This document shows, piece by piece, positions 8,233 through 17,628 of a DNA stretch of 64,000 bases. The notes beneath the pieces were generated by a model, which saw only the letters and a list, made by a program, of their open reading frames with translations, was not told the origin of the DNA and ran no database searches. Each line of letters starts with the position of its first letter. The stretch's first letter is position 1. The DNA comes from Ornithinibacillus salinisoli (GTDB lineage Bacteria; Bacillota; Bacilli; Bacillales; Amphibacillaceae), in the NCBI RefSeq assembly GCF_042682545.1, contig NZ_JBHUHQ010000013.1; one strand, 5' to 3'. Both the position numbers and the translations under genes were made by a program.

Positions 8233-9357
8233 ATGAAATTTGAAACTTTACAGCAAATAAGGCGAGATTTACATCAAATTCCTGAATTAGGATTTCAAGA
8301 AGTGAAAACACAAGCATACGTACTGGAAAAAATTCAAGATATGGCTACAGAACGGGTAGAAGTAGCGAAATGGAGAACAGGAGTCTTAGTCAAAGTTTCT
8401 GGAAAAAATCCATCGAAAGTAATCGGTTATCGTTGTGATATGGATGGTCTGCCAATCACAGAAAAAACAAATTATACTTTTTGTTCTACACACGAAGGTC
8501 GTATGCATGCTTGTGGGCATGATTTCCATATGACAATTGCTTTAGGAGCATTGCAACATATTATTGAGCATCCGATCCAAGATGACGTTGTAATTCTATT
8601 TCAACCAGCTGAAGAAGGACCTGGTGGGGCTTTACCAATGATGTCGTCGGAAGAATTTAAAAGGTGGAAACCTGATTGTATTTTTGCCCTACACATCGCA
8701 CCAGAACTTCCGGTTGGAACGGTTTCTAGTAAGCCTGGACTATTATTTGCTAACACGAGTGAGTTATTTCTAGATTTTGTTGGAAAGGGTGGCCATGCTG
8801 CTTATCCTCATTTAACGAAGGATATGTCTGTTGCGGCCGGGAGTTTCATCTCACAAATCCAGGAAATAATTTCTAGAGGTATCGATCCTTTAGACAGCGC
8901 TGTACTAACTATTGGGAAAATGGAAAGTGGTCATGTTCAGAATGCAATTGCTGAGACTGCGCGTTTGGAAGGAACTATTCGAACGCTTCGCCCTGAAACA
9001 ATAGATATCATAAAAGAAAAACTAGAGTCCATTGTTCGAGGATTTGAAATTAATTTTGATTGTACCATTACCGTTGATTATGGTGCGAATTATTATCAAG
9101 TCTATAATCATGATGCATATGTTCATTTGTTTAAAAATGCTATGAAAATTGCAGGAATTACTTTTCACGAGGCTAATAAAGCTATGACAGGTGAAGATTT
9201 TGGTTATATGTTAAAGGATATTCCCGGGTTTATGTTTTGGCTGGGGGTGGATTCACCATTTGGCCTACATAATAATCAGTTACAACCTAAGGAGGAATCA
9301 TTGGTAGTCGGTATAAATGCTGTGGTTTCAACGATAGGTGCGTTATCTAAGTCATAA
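8233..9357 (+). CDS. ykuR: N-acetyldiaminopimelate deacetylase, M20 family
   Basis: It removes the acetyl group from N-acetyl-LL-diaminopimelate, giving LL-DAP for lysine and peptidoglycan. The metal motifs of M20 amidohydrolases are present: RCDMDGLPI, MHACGHDFHM near residue 95, QPAEEGPGGA near residue 130, and a distal LHNNQLQPKEES. The dimerisation domain starts around residue 180. 374 residues, normal for the family. It follows dapH with a short spacer and its own SD (AGGAGAATATC). Confidence 0.94.
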   Translation: MKFETLQQIRRDLHQIPELGFQEVKTQAYVLEKIQDMATERVEVAKWRTGVLVKVSGKNPSKVIGYRCDMDGLPITEKTNYTFCSTHEGRMHACGHDFHMTIALGALQHIIEHPIQDDVVILFQPAEEGPGGALPMMSSEEFKRWKPDCIFALHIAPELPVGTVSSKPGLLFANTSELFLDFVGKGGHAAYPHLTKDMSVAAGSFISQIQEIISRGIDPLDSAVLTIGKMESGHVQNAIAETARLEGTIRTLRPETIDIIKEKLESIVRGFEINFDCTITVDYGANYYQVYNHDAYVHLFKNAMKIAGITFHEANKAMTGEDFGYMLKDIPGFMFWLGVDSPFGLHNNQLQPKEESLVVGINAVVSTIGALSKS

Positions 9358-9430
9358 AGAATTGATGAATATATTACTTCTTCTTGGTAAAACTAACTAT
9401 GAAAATTTGCATAGCTAGAGGAGTGATATA

Positions 9431-9673
9431 ATGGCACGTATTGGAGTAGAAGGTACACTAACTGATGTGAAAGAAGCATTAATGGAAATGGGTCATGAAG
9501 TTATTGATCTACGTTCTGAAGGAGATACTGCACACTGTGATTGTTGTGTGATTTCTGGACAGGACAAGGATGTAATGGGGATGGCAGATACAAGCATTGC
9601 AGGTCCTGTAATAAGTGCAGACGGTCAGAATGCTGAGCAGGTTTGCCAAATGGTAAATAATAAATTAAGTTAA
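9431..9673 (+). CDS. ykuS: UPF0180 family protein YkuS
   Basis: An 80-residue soluble protein beginning MARIGVEGTLTDVKEALMEMGHEV, with a CDCC cysteine group around residue 36. It matches the YkuS/UPF0180 family of Bacillus, whose function is unknown. The SD AGAGGAG precedes the ATG. It ends the dapH-ykuR-ykuS run, as in B. subtilis, and is followed by a strong terminator. Confidence 0.88.
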   Translation: MARIGVEGTLTDVKEALMEMGHEVIDLRSEGDTAHCDCCVISGQDKDVMGMADTSIAGPVISADGQNAEQVCQMVNNKLS

Positions 9674-9677
9674 TAGA

Positions 9678-9714
9678 AATAAGGCTTTTTCTTTTTAAAG
9701 AGAAAGCCTTATTT
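9678..9714 (+). terminator. Terminator of dapH-ykuR-ykuS
   Basis: Seventeen-base arms starting AATAAGGC and ending GCCTTATT with one mismatch and a 2-base spacer, followed by TTTT. Confidence 0.85.
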
Positions 9715-9806
9715 TGATGAATAAATAAAAAGTTTAGAAAATTTTTGTATGGTTATACTGATTTATGACGATAAAAGTAATAAATACTAAATGAGAATCA
9801 ATTTAA

Positions 9807-9835
9807 TTGACTTTGTTAAGAAAATCACATAAAAT
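9807..9835 (+). promoter_or_regulatory. SigA promoter of ykuU
   Basis: TTGACT (9807-9812) and TAAAAT (9830-9835) are 17 bases apart. A Fur/PerR-like stretch, TGAGAATCAATTT (from 9792), runs up to the -35; 10 of 14 half-site positions fit TGATAAT-N-ATTATCA, which is only suggestive. Confidence 0.65.
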
Positions 9836-9878
9836 TTTTGTTGGTGTAAAAATATATTAGTTTTTGGAGTGATTACAT

Positions 9879-10421
9879 ATGGCAGAAAGAATGGTAGGAA
9901 AACAAGCACCACGATTTGAAATGGAAGCAGTTATGCCAAATAAAGAGTTTGGTAAAGTAAGTTTAGAAAACATTATGAAGGAAGACAAATGGACAGTTCT
10001 TTTCTTCTATCCAATGGATTTTACTTTCGTATGTCCGACTGAAATTACGGCTATGTCAGATCGTTATGATGAATTTGAAGATCTAGATGCAGAAGTTATT
10101 GGTGTGTCAACAGACACAATTCATACGCATAAAGCATGGATTAATACATCCCGTGATGATAATGGGTTAGGTGATCTAGCTTATCCACTTGCAGCAGATA
10201 CAAATCATGTTGTGTCAAAAGACTATGGTGTTCTACTTGAGGATGAAGGTATTGCATTACGCGGGTTATTTATCATTAACCCTGAAGGTGAACTTCAATA
10301 TCAAACAGTATTCCATAATAATATTGGCCGTGATGTTGATGAAACACTACGTGTACTGCAAGCATTACAAACTGGTGGACTATGCCCTGCAAACTGGAAA
10401 CCAGGTCAAGAAACATTATAA
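9879..10421 (+). CDS. ykuU: 2-Cys peroxiredoxin
   Basis: A typical 2-Cys peroxiredoxin that reduces hydrogen peroxide and organic hydroperoxides in the cytoplasm. The peroxidatic cysteine is in DFTFVCPTEI near residue 52 and the resolving cysteine in GGLCPANW near residue 169. 180 residues. It matches B. subtilis YkuU. It has its own promoter, and the terminator before ykuV suggests partly separate transcription. Confidence 0.93.
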   Translation: MAERMVGKQAPRFEMEAVMPNKEFGKVSLENIMKEDKWTVLFFYPMDFTFVCPTEITAMSDRYDEFEDLDAEVIGVSTDTIHTHKAWINTSRDDNGLGDLAYPLAADTNHVVSKDYGVLLEDEGIALRGLFIINPEGELQYQTVFHNNIGRDVDETLRVLQALQTGGLCPANWKPGQETL

Positions 10422-10459
10422 GTTTCTGGAAATTTTTTAAAAGAACTTGAATATGATAC

Positions 10460-10514
10460 AGAAGCTGACCATTTGTAATATACATTTTTAACTTTTTTTG
10501 GTCAGCTTCTTTTT
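10460..10514 (+). terminator. Terminator between ykuU and ykuV
   Basis: Perfect 11-base arms AGAAGCTGACC and GGTCAGCTTCT with a 29-base loop, followed by TTTT. Some read-through into ykuV is possible because no strong promoter is evident in the short remaining gap. Confidence 0.7.
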
Positions 10515-10540
10515 GATATAATATAGGGAGGAACAAATAC

Positions 10541-10993
10541 ATGAGGTTAAGAGCTCAGATGCCTGAATTGGAAGGTGCAACAACTTGGTATAATAGTAAA
10601 CCTATTATGAAAGCTGATTTATTAGGTGGTAAACCAACACTAATTCATTTTTGGTCTGTTAGCTGTGGTCTTTGTAAGGAAGCGATGCCGAATGTTAACG
10701 AATTCCGTGATGAGTATAAAGAGGAACTAAACGTAATTGCTGTTCATATGCCTCGTTCGGAAAAAGATTTGGACTTAGACCAAGTAAAACAGGTTGCAGA
10801 AGAACATGATATTACACAACCTTTATTTGTTGATAATGCACATAAGTTGACAGATGCTTTCGAAAATCAATACGTTCCTGCATATTATGTGTTTGACGAA
10901 GAAGGTAAGTTACGACATTTCCAAGCCGGCGGCGGTGGTATGAAAATGCTACGCAAGCGAGTAAACCGCGTCTTAGGAAAAACAGATAAATAA
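10541..10993 (+). CDS. ykuV: Thioredoxin-fold thiol-disulfide oxidoreductase
   Basis: A 150-residue thioredoxin-like protein with active site SCGLCKEAMP around residue 42 and a cis-proline region at QYVPAYYVF. There is no signal peptide, so it acts in the cytoplasm. B. subtilis YkuV is a reductase partner beside the peroxiredoxin ykuU, and the same pairing here supports a joint role in thiol repair. SD GGGAGG lies before the ATG. Confidence 0.9.
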   Translation: MRLRAQMPELEGATTWYNSKPIMKADLLGGKPTLIHFWSVSCGLCKEAMPNVNEFRDEYKEELNVIAVHMPRSEKDLDLDQVKQVAEEHDITQPLFVDNAHKLTDAFENQYVPAYYVFDEEGKLRHFQAGGGGMKMLRKRVNRVLGKTDK

Positions 10994-11003
10994 TATAGTT
11001 AGG

Positions 11004-11035
11004 ATAACCTTGGCGTCAGCTAAGGTTATTTTTTT
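11004..11035 (+). terminator. Terminator of ykuV
   Basis: AACCTT and AAGGTT arms with inner GC pairs are followed by ATTTTTTT, 10-40 bases after the stop. Confidence 0.8.
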
Positions 11036-11188
11036 ATGGGTAAACATGTCCTAGATATTAAATTCATCCTAATTTAAAAGTAAATAAAAAAATTTTAAAA
11101 AATTTGAGCAAAATATATGGCAATTTATTTCGGCAACCGTTATATTAGTTATTACGGATATAAATAACTTCACGAGGGAGGGGCTAAT

Positions 11189-12940
11189 TTGGATACATTT
11201 AAAAAACTAAAGCGATTTTATTGGCCGCACAGAAAGTATTTTTTCATATCTTTATTTTTCTTGTTTTTTGTAACGGCTATAACGGTTGTGTATCCGGTCA
11301 TATTACAGTTAACAATTGATGAAGTAGTGGCAAAGGAGAGGTATTCCTTAATTCCTTACATCGCAATTGGATTTCTAGTACTTATGTTAATAAAGGGGAT
11401 ATCAACGTATCAACATCAATACTTGGGGGACCTATTTGGGATTAAAACGGTATATCATGTTAGAGATTCCCTATACAAAAAACTTCAAGTATTATCTTTT
11501 AAGTATTACGATAACGCGAAAACAGGGGATATTATGTCCCGCTTAACAGCTGATGTCGAAGGTTTTCGATTCTTTCTATCTGCTGGATTTGCTGAATTAA
11601 TTCGTATTACTTTATTGATTGTACTAAGCTTGAGTGTCATGTTTTACTACTCTGTCCCACTTACATTAGTTACAATGGCAGCTATGCCATTTTTAGTACT
11701 TGTAGTATTGCGTTTTGATAAGCGTGTACACCCTGCATTCCGTAGTATTCGTAAATCTTTTGGTAGGTTAAATACGAGGGTACAAGAAAATATAAGTGGC
11801 ATGCAGACGGTAAAATCATTGTCTAGGGAAGATTTTGAGATTGGAAGGTTTTCTGGTAGTAATGATGACTATCGTCAAAACTTTATCAAAACATCGAACA
11901 TCTGGGCGAAATACTTTCCACTTATGGAGTTTATCGGTAATTTTTGTGCGGTGGCACTACTTGCATTTGGCGGGTATTTAGTAATTTCAGGTCAACTTCA
12001 ACCTGGAGCATTGATAGCATTCTTTAGTTTAGTTTGGTATATTATGGGACCACTAATGAACCTCGGTTTTGTAGTTAACCAGTTTTCTCAAGCAAAGGCA
12101 TCAGGTGAAAGATTACTTGAAATCTTGGAAGGAAAAGAAGACATAGTTGAAAAAGACAATGCAATGGACACACCAATTAAAGGTCATGTGACTTTTAAAG
12201 ATGTTACGTTGACATATGTAAAAGATGATGACGAAGCATTAAAGAATATAAATTTTGATGCACCATCAGGTAAGGTAATTGGCTTAATTGGTTCTACTGG
12301 ATCCGGGAAGACGAGTATTACGCAGCTAATTACACGATTTTATGAACCTGAAACTGGGGAAGTGCTAGTGGATGGTCGACCAGTTTCTGATTACAAGATC
12401 AAAACTTTACGTAAATATATTGGGTTTGTTCTACAAGAATCGTTCTTATTCTCAACAACGATCCGTGAAAACATTGCCTATGGTAATCCAAATGTGACAG
12501 AGGACCAGATTATCGATGCAGCAAAACGAGCACAAGCACATGATTTTATTATGGAGATGCCTAAAGGTTATGACACCTTATTAGGTGAAAGAGGAATGGG
12601 ACTTTCTGGTGGGCAAAAACAGCGTATTGCGATTGCTCGTGCTATTTGTATCAATCCTAGTATCCTTGTGTTAGATGATGCAACTTCTGCTGTAGATATG
12701 GAAACAGAATTTAAAATCCAAAAAGCGTTGAAAGAAGTAATGAAGGGTAGAACTTCATTTATCATTGCACATCGAATTTCTTCATTAAAGCATGCCGATG
12801 AAATATTGGTATTAGAAGATGGTAAAATCGTAGAGCGTGGAACACATGATGAATTAGTACAGAATAATGGTCAGTATCAACGTATTTATGATATTCAATA
12901 TCAGGACAGAGATGCAATCATGAATACGTCAACGGTTTAA
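11189..12940 (+). CDS. yknU: ABC exporter half-transporter, degenerate-site subunit
   Basis: Six membrane segments (residues 1-320) are followed by an ATPase domain. Walker A is GSTGSGKT, the signature LSGGQKQR is canonical, and Walker B ends LVLDDATSAVD, with Asp replacing the catalytic Glu. This is the pattern of heterodimeric exporters with one weak ATP site. TTG start with GGGAGGGG at a good distance. 583 residues, like B. subtilis YknU. Fourteen bases separate it from its partner yknV. Substrate unknown; lipids or drugs are usual for the family. Confidence 0.9.
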   Translation: MDTFKKLKRFYWPHRKYFFISLFFLFFVTAITVVYPVILQLTIDEVVAKERYSLIPYIAIGFLVLMLIKGISTYQHQYLGDLFGIKTVYHVRDSLYKKLQVLSFKYYDNAKTGDIMSRLTADVEGFRFFLSAGFAELIRITLLIVLSLSVMFYYSVPLTLVTMAAMPFLVLVVLRFDKRVHPAFRSIRKSFGRLNTRVQENISGMQTVKSLSREDFEIGRFSGSNDDYRQNFIKTSNIWAKYFPLMEFIGNFCAVALLAFGGYLVISGQLQPGALIAFFSLVWYIMGPLMNLGFVVNQFSQAKASGERLLEILEGKEDIVEKDNAMDTPIKGHVTFKDVTLTYVKDDDEALKNINFDAPSGKVIGLIGSTGSGKTSITQLITRFYEPETGEVLVDGRPVSDYKIKTLRKYIGFVLQESFLFSTTIRENIAYGNPNVTEDQIIDAAKRAQAHDFIMEMPKGYDTLLGERGMGLSGGQKQRIAIARAICINPSILVLDDATSAVDMETEFKIQKALKEVMKGRTSFIIAHRISSLKHADEILVLEDGKIVERGTHDELVQNNGQYQRIYDIQYQDRDAIMNTSTV

Positions 12941-12953
12941 GAAGGGGGGAGAA

Positions 12954-14798
12954 ATGATGTCAGATGCTACAACACAAGAGCAAAAAGATCGTCATTTGAA
13001 ACGATTTCATTACACGATCGATCAAGCCATTGAAAAGCCTTTTAACTGGCAGCAAATATGGCGTTTACTTACTTATTTAAAACCATATACAAAAACCTAT
13101 TTGCTAGGGGCAATCATTGCTATGATTGTTTCTACAGCAGTTCGACTAACTGTACCAATACTTATTGGTAAGGTTGCTATTGATGTTGCCATCGAAAATG
13201 AAGATCCGACATTACTAACATATTTAGTGATTGGAATAGGAGTTCTCTATTTAATCAATTATATTGGTAATGTCTATCGAATCAAATGGGTGAATTTATT
13301 AGGACAGAACGTCATTTATGATTTGCGTCAGCATTTATTTACTCATGTACAACGATTATCACATCGTTTCTTTGATAATAGATCGGCAGGATCCATCTTA
13401 GTAAGAATCATGAATGATACGAACTCCTTACAAGAGTTGTTCACAAATGGGATAATCAATTTATTAATGGATATTGCAACTTTATTAGGTATTATTATTA
13501 TCTTAGTAACACTAAGTCCTAAGCTAGCATTAGCTGTCATGATTGTGTTGCCTTTAATGTTTTATATTTCAACCAAGCTTCGACGAAATATTCGTCGTTC
13601 ATGGCAGGATGTTCGTATTCAACAATCACGAATGAACTCTCATTTGAATGAAAGTATTCAAGGGATTCGAATTACCCAATCTTTCTCACAAGAAAAAGAA
13701 AACACGGAATTCTTTAATGGTGTGAATACAGAAAACTTCAAAAGCTGGAGAAATGCATCAAAGAAAAGTGCCATGTTCCGTCCATTTGTTGAAATGAGTA
13801 ATGCAGTTGGAACCGTAGTATTAATCACCTATGGGGCTCATCTAATCATATTAGGGCTAGATGATGGGGGAATTACGCTGGGTACATTTGTATCATTCGC
13901 CTTTTTCTTAGGAATGTTCTGGGATCCAATATCAAGATTAGGCCAGGTATATAACCAACTATTAATGGCAATGGCTTCATCAGAGCGTATTTTCGAATAT
14001 CTAGATGAACAGCCAAATGTTGAGGAGATAGACCATGCTTATGAATTTGGAGAAATGAAGGGGCATATTGAATTTGACAAAGTACAATTCTCCTATGATA
14101 GTGAACGAATTGCTTTGCATGAAATATCACTGGAAATGAAAGCTGGAGAAACAATTGCACTAGTAGGTCATACGGGTAGTGGGAAATCTACCATTGCCAA
14201 TTTAATTAGCCGTTTTTATGACCCTACAATAGGTGAGGTTAAAATAGATGGCCATAATTTAAGAAATGTTAAATTAAGTAGTTTACGTCAACATATCAGT
14301 GTCGTATTACAGGATACGTTTATTTTCTCAGGGACTATTATGGAAAACATACGATTTGGTCGTCCAGATGCATCGGATGAGGAAGTTATCGATGCAGCTA
14401 AAGTCGTTGGAGCGAACGAGTTTATTGAACGCTTAGCAAATGGCTATCAAACCGAGGTCGAAGAAAGAGGTAATATACTATCTGCTGGAGAGAGACAATT
14501 ACTGTCCTTTGCACGTGCTTTATTAGCAAATCCAAGTATTATTATTCTAGATGAAGCAACAGCGAGTATTGATACAGAAACGGAAGTGAAAATACAAAAG
14601 GCTTTACGCAAACTATTAAATGGTCGAACAGCAATTATTATTGCTCACCGTTTATCGACTATTCGAGAGTCGGACAATATCTTTGTATTGGAAAACGGAA
14701 AAATATTGGAAAATGGAAATCATGAAGAGCTGATGGATCTGAAAGGTGAGTATTATCAATTAGTAAAATCACAATTTCAAATGTTAGATGCTATGTAA
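12954..14798 (+). CDS. yknV: ABC exporter half-transporter, catalytic-site subunit
   Basis: An exporter half with an N-terminal 50-residue cytoplasmic extension, six membrane segments and an ATPase domain. Walker A is GHTGSGKS, Walker B is IILDEATASID with the catalytic Glu present, and the signature is LSAGERQL, which departs from LSGGQ. This variation is complementary to yknU, so one composite site should be fully active and the other degenerate. Two ATGs (12954, 12957) follow a GGGGGGAG SD; the second has the better spacing. 614 residues. Confidence 0.9.
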   Translation: MMSDATTQEQKDRHLKRFHYTIDQAIEKPFNWQQIWRLLTYLKPYTKTYLLGAIIAMIVSTAVRLTVPILIGKVAIDVAIENEDPTLLTYLVIGIGVLYLINYIGNVYRIKWVNLLGQNVIYDLRQHLFTHVQRLSHRFFDNRSAGSILVRIMNDTNSLQELFTNGIINLLMDIATLLGIIIILVTLSPKLALAVMIVLPLMFYISTKLRRNIRRSWQDVRIQQSRMNSHLNESIQGIRITQSFSQEKENTEFFNGVNTENFKSWRNASKKSAMFRPFVEMSNAVGTVVLITYGAHLIILGLDDGGITLGTFVSFAFFLGMFWDPISRLGQVYNQLLMAMASSERIFEYLDEQPNVEEIDHAYEFGEMKGHIEFDKVQFSYDSERIALHEISLEMKAGETIALVGHTGSGKSTIANLISRFYDPTIGEVKIDGHNLRNVKLSSLRQHISVVLQDTFIFSGTIMENIRFGRPDASDEEVIDAAKVVGANEFIERLANGYQTEVEERGNILSAGERQLLSFARALLANPSIIILDEATASIDTETEVKIQKALRKLLNGRTAIIIAHRLSTIRESDNIFVLENGKILENGNHEELMDLKGEYYQLVKSQFQMLDAM

Positions 14799-14802
14799 CA
14801 AG

Positions 14803-14837
14803 AGAAGCAATCTCAATAAAAGAGATTGCTTCTTTTT
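14803..14837 (+). terminator. Terminator of yknU-yknV
   Basis: Perfect 12-base arms AGAAGCAATCTC and GAGATTGCTTCT with a 7-base loop and a following T-run. Confidence 0.85.
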
Positions 14838-14956
14838 ATCTTTCTTGATACAGTAATAAAGTATTAATCGTTATATTCTATGGTATAAGAACACCAAGGA
14901 TTGAAAATTTACTATTAAGTACATAAACAAAGTATGATATGTATGGAGGAAATAGT

Positions 14957-15625
14957 ATGAAGAGAGAATTTGCAGTAATAGGATTAGGAAGATTTGGTGG
15001 AAGTATTTGTCGTGAATTGAGTAGGGAAGGGATGGAAGTATTAGCAATCGATAGTGATGATGATAAAGTGCATGAATTTAAAAATATAGCATCTCACGCT
15101 GTAATTGCTGATTCAACAGATGAGGCAACTTTAAAAGATTTAGGCATTAAAAATATTGACCATGTCATTGTTGCGATAGGAGATAATATTCAAGCAAGTA
15201 TTTTAACTACAGTTATTCTTCATGACTTGGGGATAAGAAGAATTACTGTCAAGGCGCAAAATGATTATCATGAAAAAATATTGAATAAAATTGGTGCGGA
15301 CCATGTTGTGCACCCAGAGCGAGATATGGGTAAACGAATTGCTCATAGTATTATCTCGAATAATATTCTAGACTATCTGGAACTATCGGATGATCACAGT
15401 ATTGTAGAAGTTAAGGCTGGTCAAAAAATCATTGGTCGTACACTCGTTGACCTAGATATACGTGCGAGATATGGGTGTAACGTTGTTGCTATTAAGCAAG
15501 GTAAAGAAATTAATGTGTCGCCAGCAGCGGATGAAATAATGAGAGAAGATGATGTACTCATCGTTATCGGTGCGGATAAAGACATTTCCCGTTTTGAAAA
15601 GCAATTAGTTATTGATGATGACTAA
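14957..15625 (+). CDS. ktrC: Ktr potassium uptake gating subunit (RCK protein)
   Basis: A cytoplasmic regulator that gates the KtrD-type K+ channel. The RCK_N Rossmann domain shows GLGRFGGS at the N-terminus and an acidic end of beta-2 (AIDSDDD). RCK_C begins near residue 135 and is the domain that binds c-di-AMP in B. subtilis KtrC. ATG 14957 follows TATGGAGG; the earlier ATG at 14939 lies before that SD. 222 residues. No channel subunit gene is adjacent, which matches the orphan ktrC locus of B. subtilis. Confidence 0.92.
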   Translation: MKREFAVIGLGRFGGSICRELSREGMEVLAIDSDDDKVHEFKNIASHAVIADSTDEATLKDLGIKNIDHVIVAIGDNIQASILTTVILHDLGIRRITVKAQNDYHEKILNKIGADHVVHPERDMGKRIAHSIISNNILDYLELSDDHSIVEVKAGQKIIGRTLVDLDIRARYGCNVVAIKQGKEINVSPAADEIMREDDVLIVIGADKDISRFEKQLVIDDD

Positions 15626-15639
15626 ATATTATTAATGAG

Positions 15640-15687
15640 AAGGGGGGACGTTTTGAATGATTTTCAAAACGTCCCCCCTTATTTTTT
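15640..15687. terminator. Strong hairpin between ktrC and rnjA
   Basis: Near-perfect 18-base arms (AAGGGGGGACG... and ...CGTCCCCCCTT) are followed by ATTTTTT on the plus strand. The two genes converge here. The minus-strand side lacks a clean T-run, so it fits ktrC better. Confidence 0.85.
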
Positions 15688-15690
15688 ATT

Positions 15691-17358
15691 TTATATTTCC
15701 ATAATGATTGGTAATATCATCGGTCTACGCTTTGTCTTTTCGTATAAGAATGGAGCGATCGTATCGATAATCTCATTCTTAATTTCGGACCATTGCGTTG
15801 TTTTTCTTTCCATAACTTTATTTAGGTGGGATGCTACTAATTTTTGAGCTTCATTTATTAAGTCCTCTGATTCCCGCATGTAGACAAATCCACGAGAAAT
15901 TATATCTGGTCCTGCAGCAACTTTAAATTCCTTCATATTGATGCTGACTACGACTATAACTAATCCTTCTTCAGATAGAATTCTACGATCTCTAAGAACA
16001 ATATTTCCGATATCACCGATACCACTACCATCAACATAGATAGATCCAGATGGTATTTTACCTGCAACGGTTGCATTATCTTTACCGAGAGCTAATACAT
16101 CACCATTATCCATAACAAAAGTATTGTCTAATGGTACACCACAAAGTTCACCTAATTTTGTATGTTCTTTTAACATTCGGTATTCACCGTGTATAGGCAT
16201 GAAATATTTTGGATTCATCAGTCTTAACATCAGTTTTTGTTCTTCTTGACTACCATGACCAGATGTATGGATATCACTTAATTTACCGTGAATGACATCT
16301 GCACCTGCACGGTAGAGCTTATTGATTGTCCGGCTAACACTAATTGTATTTCCAGGGATTGGAGAGGATGAAAATACAACCGTATCACCAGGTATAATTT
16401 GAATTTGTCTATGTGTACCATTGGCAATTCGTGAAAGTGCAGCCATCGGCTCACCTTGAGATCCTGTACAAAGAATGGTTACTTCATTCGCTGGAAGGCG
16501 ATTTATTTGATTTGCTTCAATAAATGTATCTTTAGGAGCTTGAATGTACCCTAATTCTTGTCCTAATTTAATCGCTGATTCCATACTACGACCAAATACA
16601 GCGATTTTACGGTTATGTTTTACTGCAGCACCTACCACTTGCTGTAATCGGTAAATATTAGAAGCGAAGGTTGCAAAAATAAGTCTGCCGTCTACACGAC
16701 CAAAAATATCATTGATGTTTCCTTCAACTACTTTTTCAGACATTGTAAAGCCGGGTATCTCACTGTTTGTACTATCAGAAAGTAAACATAATACGCCTTC
16801 TTTACCTATTTCAGCCATTTTAGCCAAATTAGCTGGTTCACCAATCGGAGTAAAGTCAAACTTGAAATCTCCTGTATGAACAATATTTCCTGGAGGTGTC
16901 TTCACAACAACACCATAAGAATCTGGAATACTATGTGTCGTACGGTAAAAGCTAACAGATGTTTTACGGAATTTTATTACATCATCTTCTTGAATGGTAT
17001 TTAATTTTGCATTTCTTAATAGTCCATGTTCTTCTAATTTATTTCTAATTAATCCAATCGCAAGTTTACCTGCGTAAATTGGTACATTTATTTCGCGTAG
17101 AAGATACGGGATACCGCCAATATGGTCTTCATGACCATGTGTAACAATTAAGCCTTTAATTTTTTCTTGATTTTGCACGAGATAGGTGTAATCAGGAATT
17201 ACATAATCTATTCCAAGTAGTTCATCTTCAGGGAATTTTATTCCCGCATCAATTAAAATTATCTCATCTTGGAACTGTACACCATATGTGTTTTTACCTA
17301 TTTCTCCTAGTCCGCCTAGGGCAAAGACAGCTGCTTGATCATTTTTTACAAATTTCAT
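15691..17358 (-). CDS. rnjA: Ribonuclease J1
   Basis: A 5'-3' exoribonuclease and endonuclease central to mRNA decay and rRNA maturation. The metallo-beta-lactamase motif THGHEDHIGG is near residue 73, followed by HTGDFKFDF, the beta-CASP region (FATFASN, GRSMESA, CTGSQGEPMAAL), SGHGSQEE, and MPIHGEYRM. The C-terminal domain ends KRRPMILPIIMEI. 555 residues and extremely similar to B. subtilis RNase J1. It lies three bases after rpoY, forming the usual rpoY-rnjA operon. Confidence 0.97.
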   Translation of the reverse strand: MKFVKNDQAAVFALGGLGEIGKNTYGVQFQDEIILIDAGIKFPEDELLGIDYVIPDYTYLVQNQEKIKGLIVTHGHEDHIGGIPYLLREINVPIYAGKLAIGLIRNKLEEHGLLRNAKLNTIQEDDVIKFRKTSVSFYRTTHSIPDSYGVVVKTPPGNIVHTGDFKFDFTPIGEPANLAKMAEIGKEGVLCLLSDSTNSEIPGFTMSEKVVEGNINDIFGRVDGRLIFATFASNIYRLQQVVGAAVKHNRKIAVFGRSMESAIKLGQELGYIQAPKDTFIEANQINRLPANEVTILCTGSQGEPMAALSRIANGTHRQIQIIPGDTVVFSSSPIPGNTISVSRTINKLYRAGADVIHGKLSDIHTSGHGSQEEQKLMLRLMNPKYFMPIHGEYRMLKEHTKLGELCGVPLDNTFVMDNGDVLALGKDNATVAGKIPSGSIYVDGSGIGDIGNIVLRDRRILSEEGLVIVVVSINMKEFKVAAGPDIISRGFVYMRESEDLINEAQKLVASHLNKVMERKTTQWSEIKNEIIDTIAPFLYEKTKRRPMILPIIMEI

Positions 17359-17361
17359 AGT

Positions 17362-17571
17362 CTATACATTCTCCGTCGTAAAATTTTCGTCTTGTTTTTC
17401 ATAATCTAAATGTGATTCATTAAGCTCCTGAATAAACTCAATGTTATAATTGCGATCACTCAAATTTCTTCTAACTGCTTTTTTAGATCCTGCCTCAATA
17501 TAAAGGCTTTTTGTGCGTTCACGTACTGGAACTTCGTACGATGATTCTTGATATAGTACTTTGTAAATCAT
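17362..17571 (-). CDS. rpoY: RNA polymerase epsilon subunit
   Basis: A 69-residue protein beginning MIYKVLYQE with 'VPVRERTKSLYIEA' and 'NIEFIQELNESHLDYEK', matching RpoY (YkzG, DUF1447), a small Firmicute RNA polymerase subunit. The C-terminus is acidic. It is the first gene of the rpoY-rnjA operon and is preceded by an AAGGAGAGA SD. Confidence 0.93.
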   Translation of the reverse strand: MIYKVLYQESSYEVPVRERTKSLYIEAGSKKAVRRNLSDRNYNIEFIQELNESHLDYEKQDENFTTENV

Positions 17572-17599
17572 TTCATCTCTCCTTAGTTATGTTTATTTC

Positions 17600-17628
17600 T
17601 TTATAATACCATCCATTTTAATCGTAAA
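17600..17628 (-). promoter_or_regulatory. Possible promoter of rpoY-rnjA
   Basis: On the minus strand TTTACG (17623-17628) and TATAAA (17600-17605) are 17 bases apart; an overlapping alternative is TTGTTT with TATTAT at 18 bases. The rest of the 17629-17860 stretch is AT-rich and I see no gene or RNA in it. Confidence 0.4.

Noticed and set aside
12500..12940. YknU as an inactive pseudo-subunit because Walker B has Asp for Glu
   Set aside because: This substitution is normal in one half of heterodimeric ABC exporters, and all other motifs are intact.
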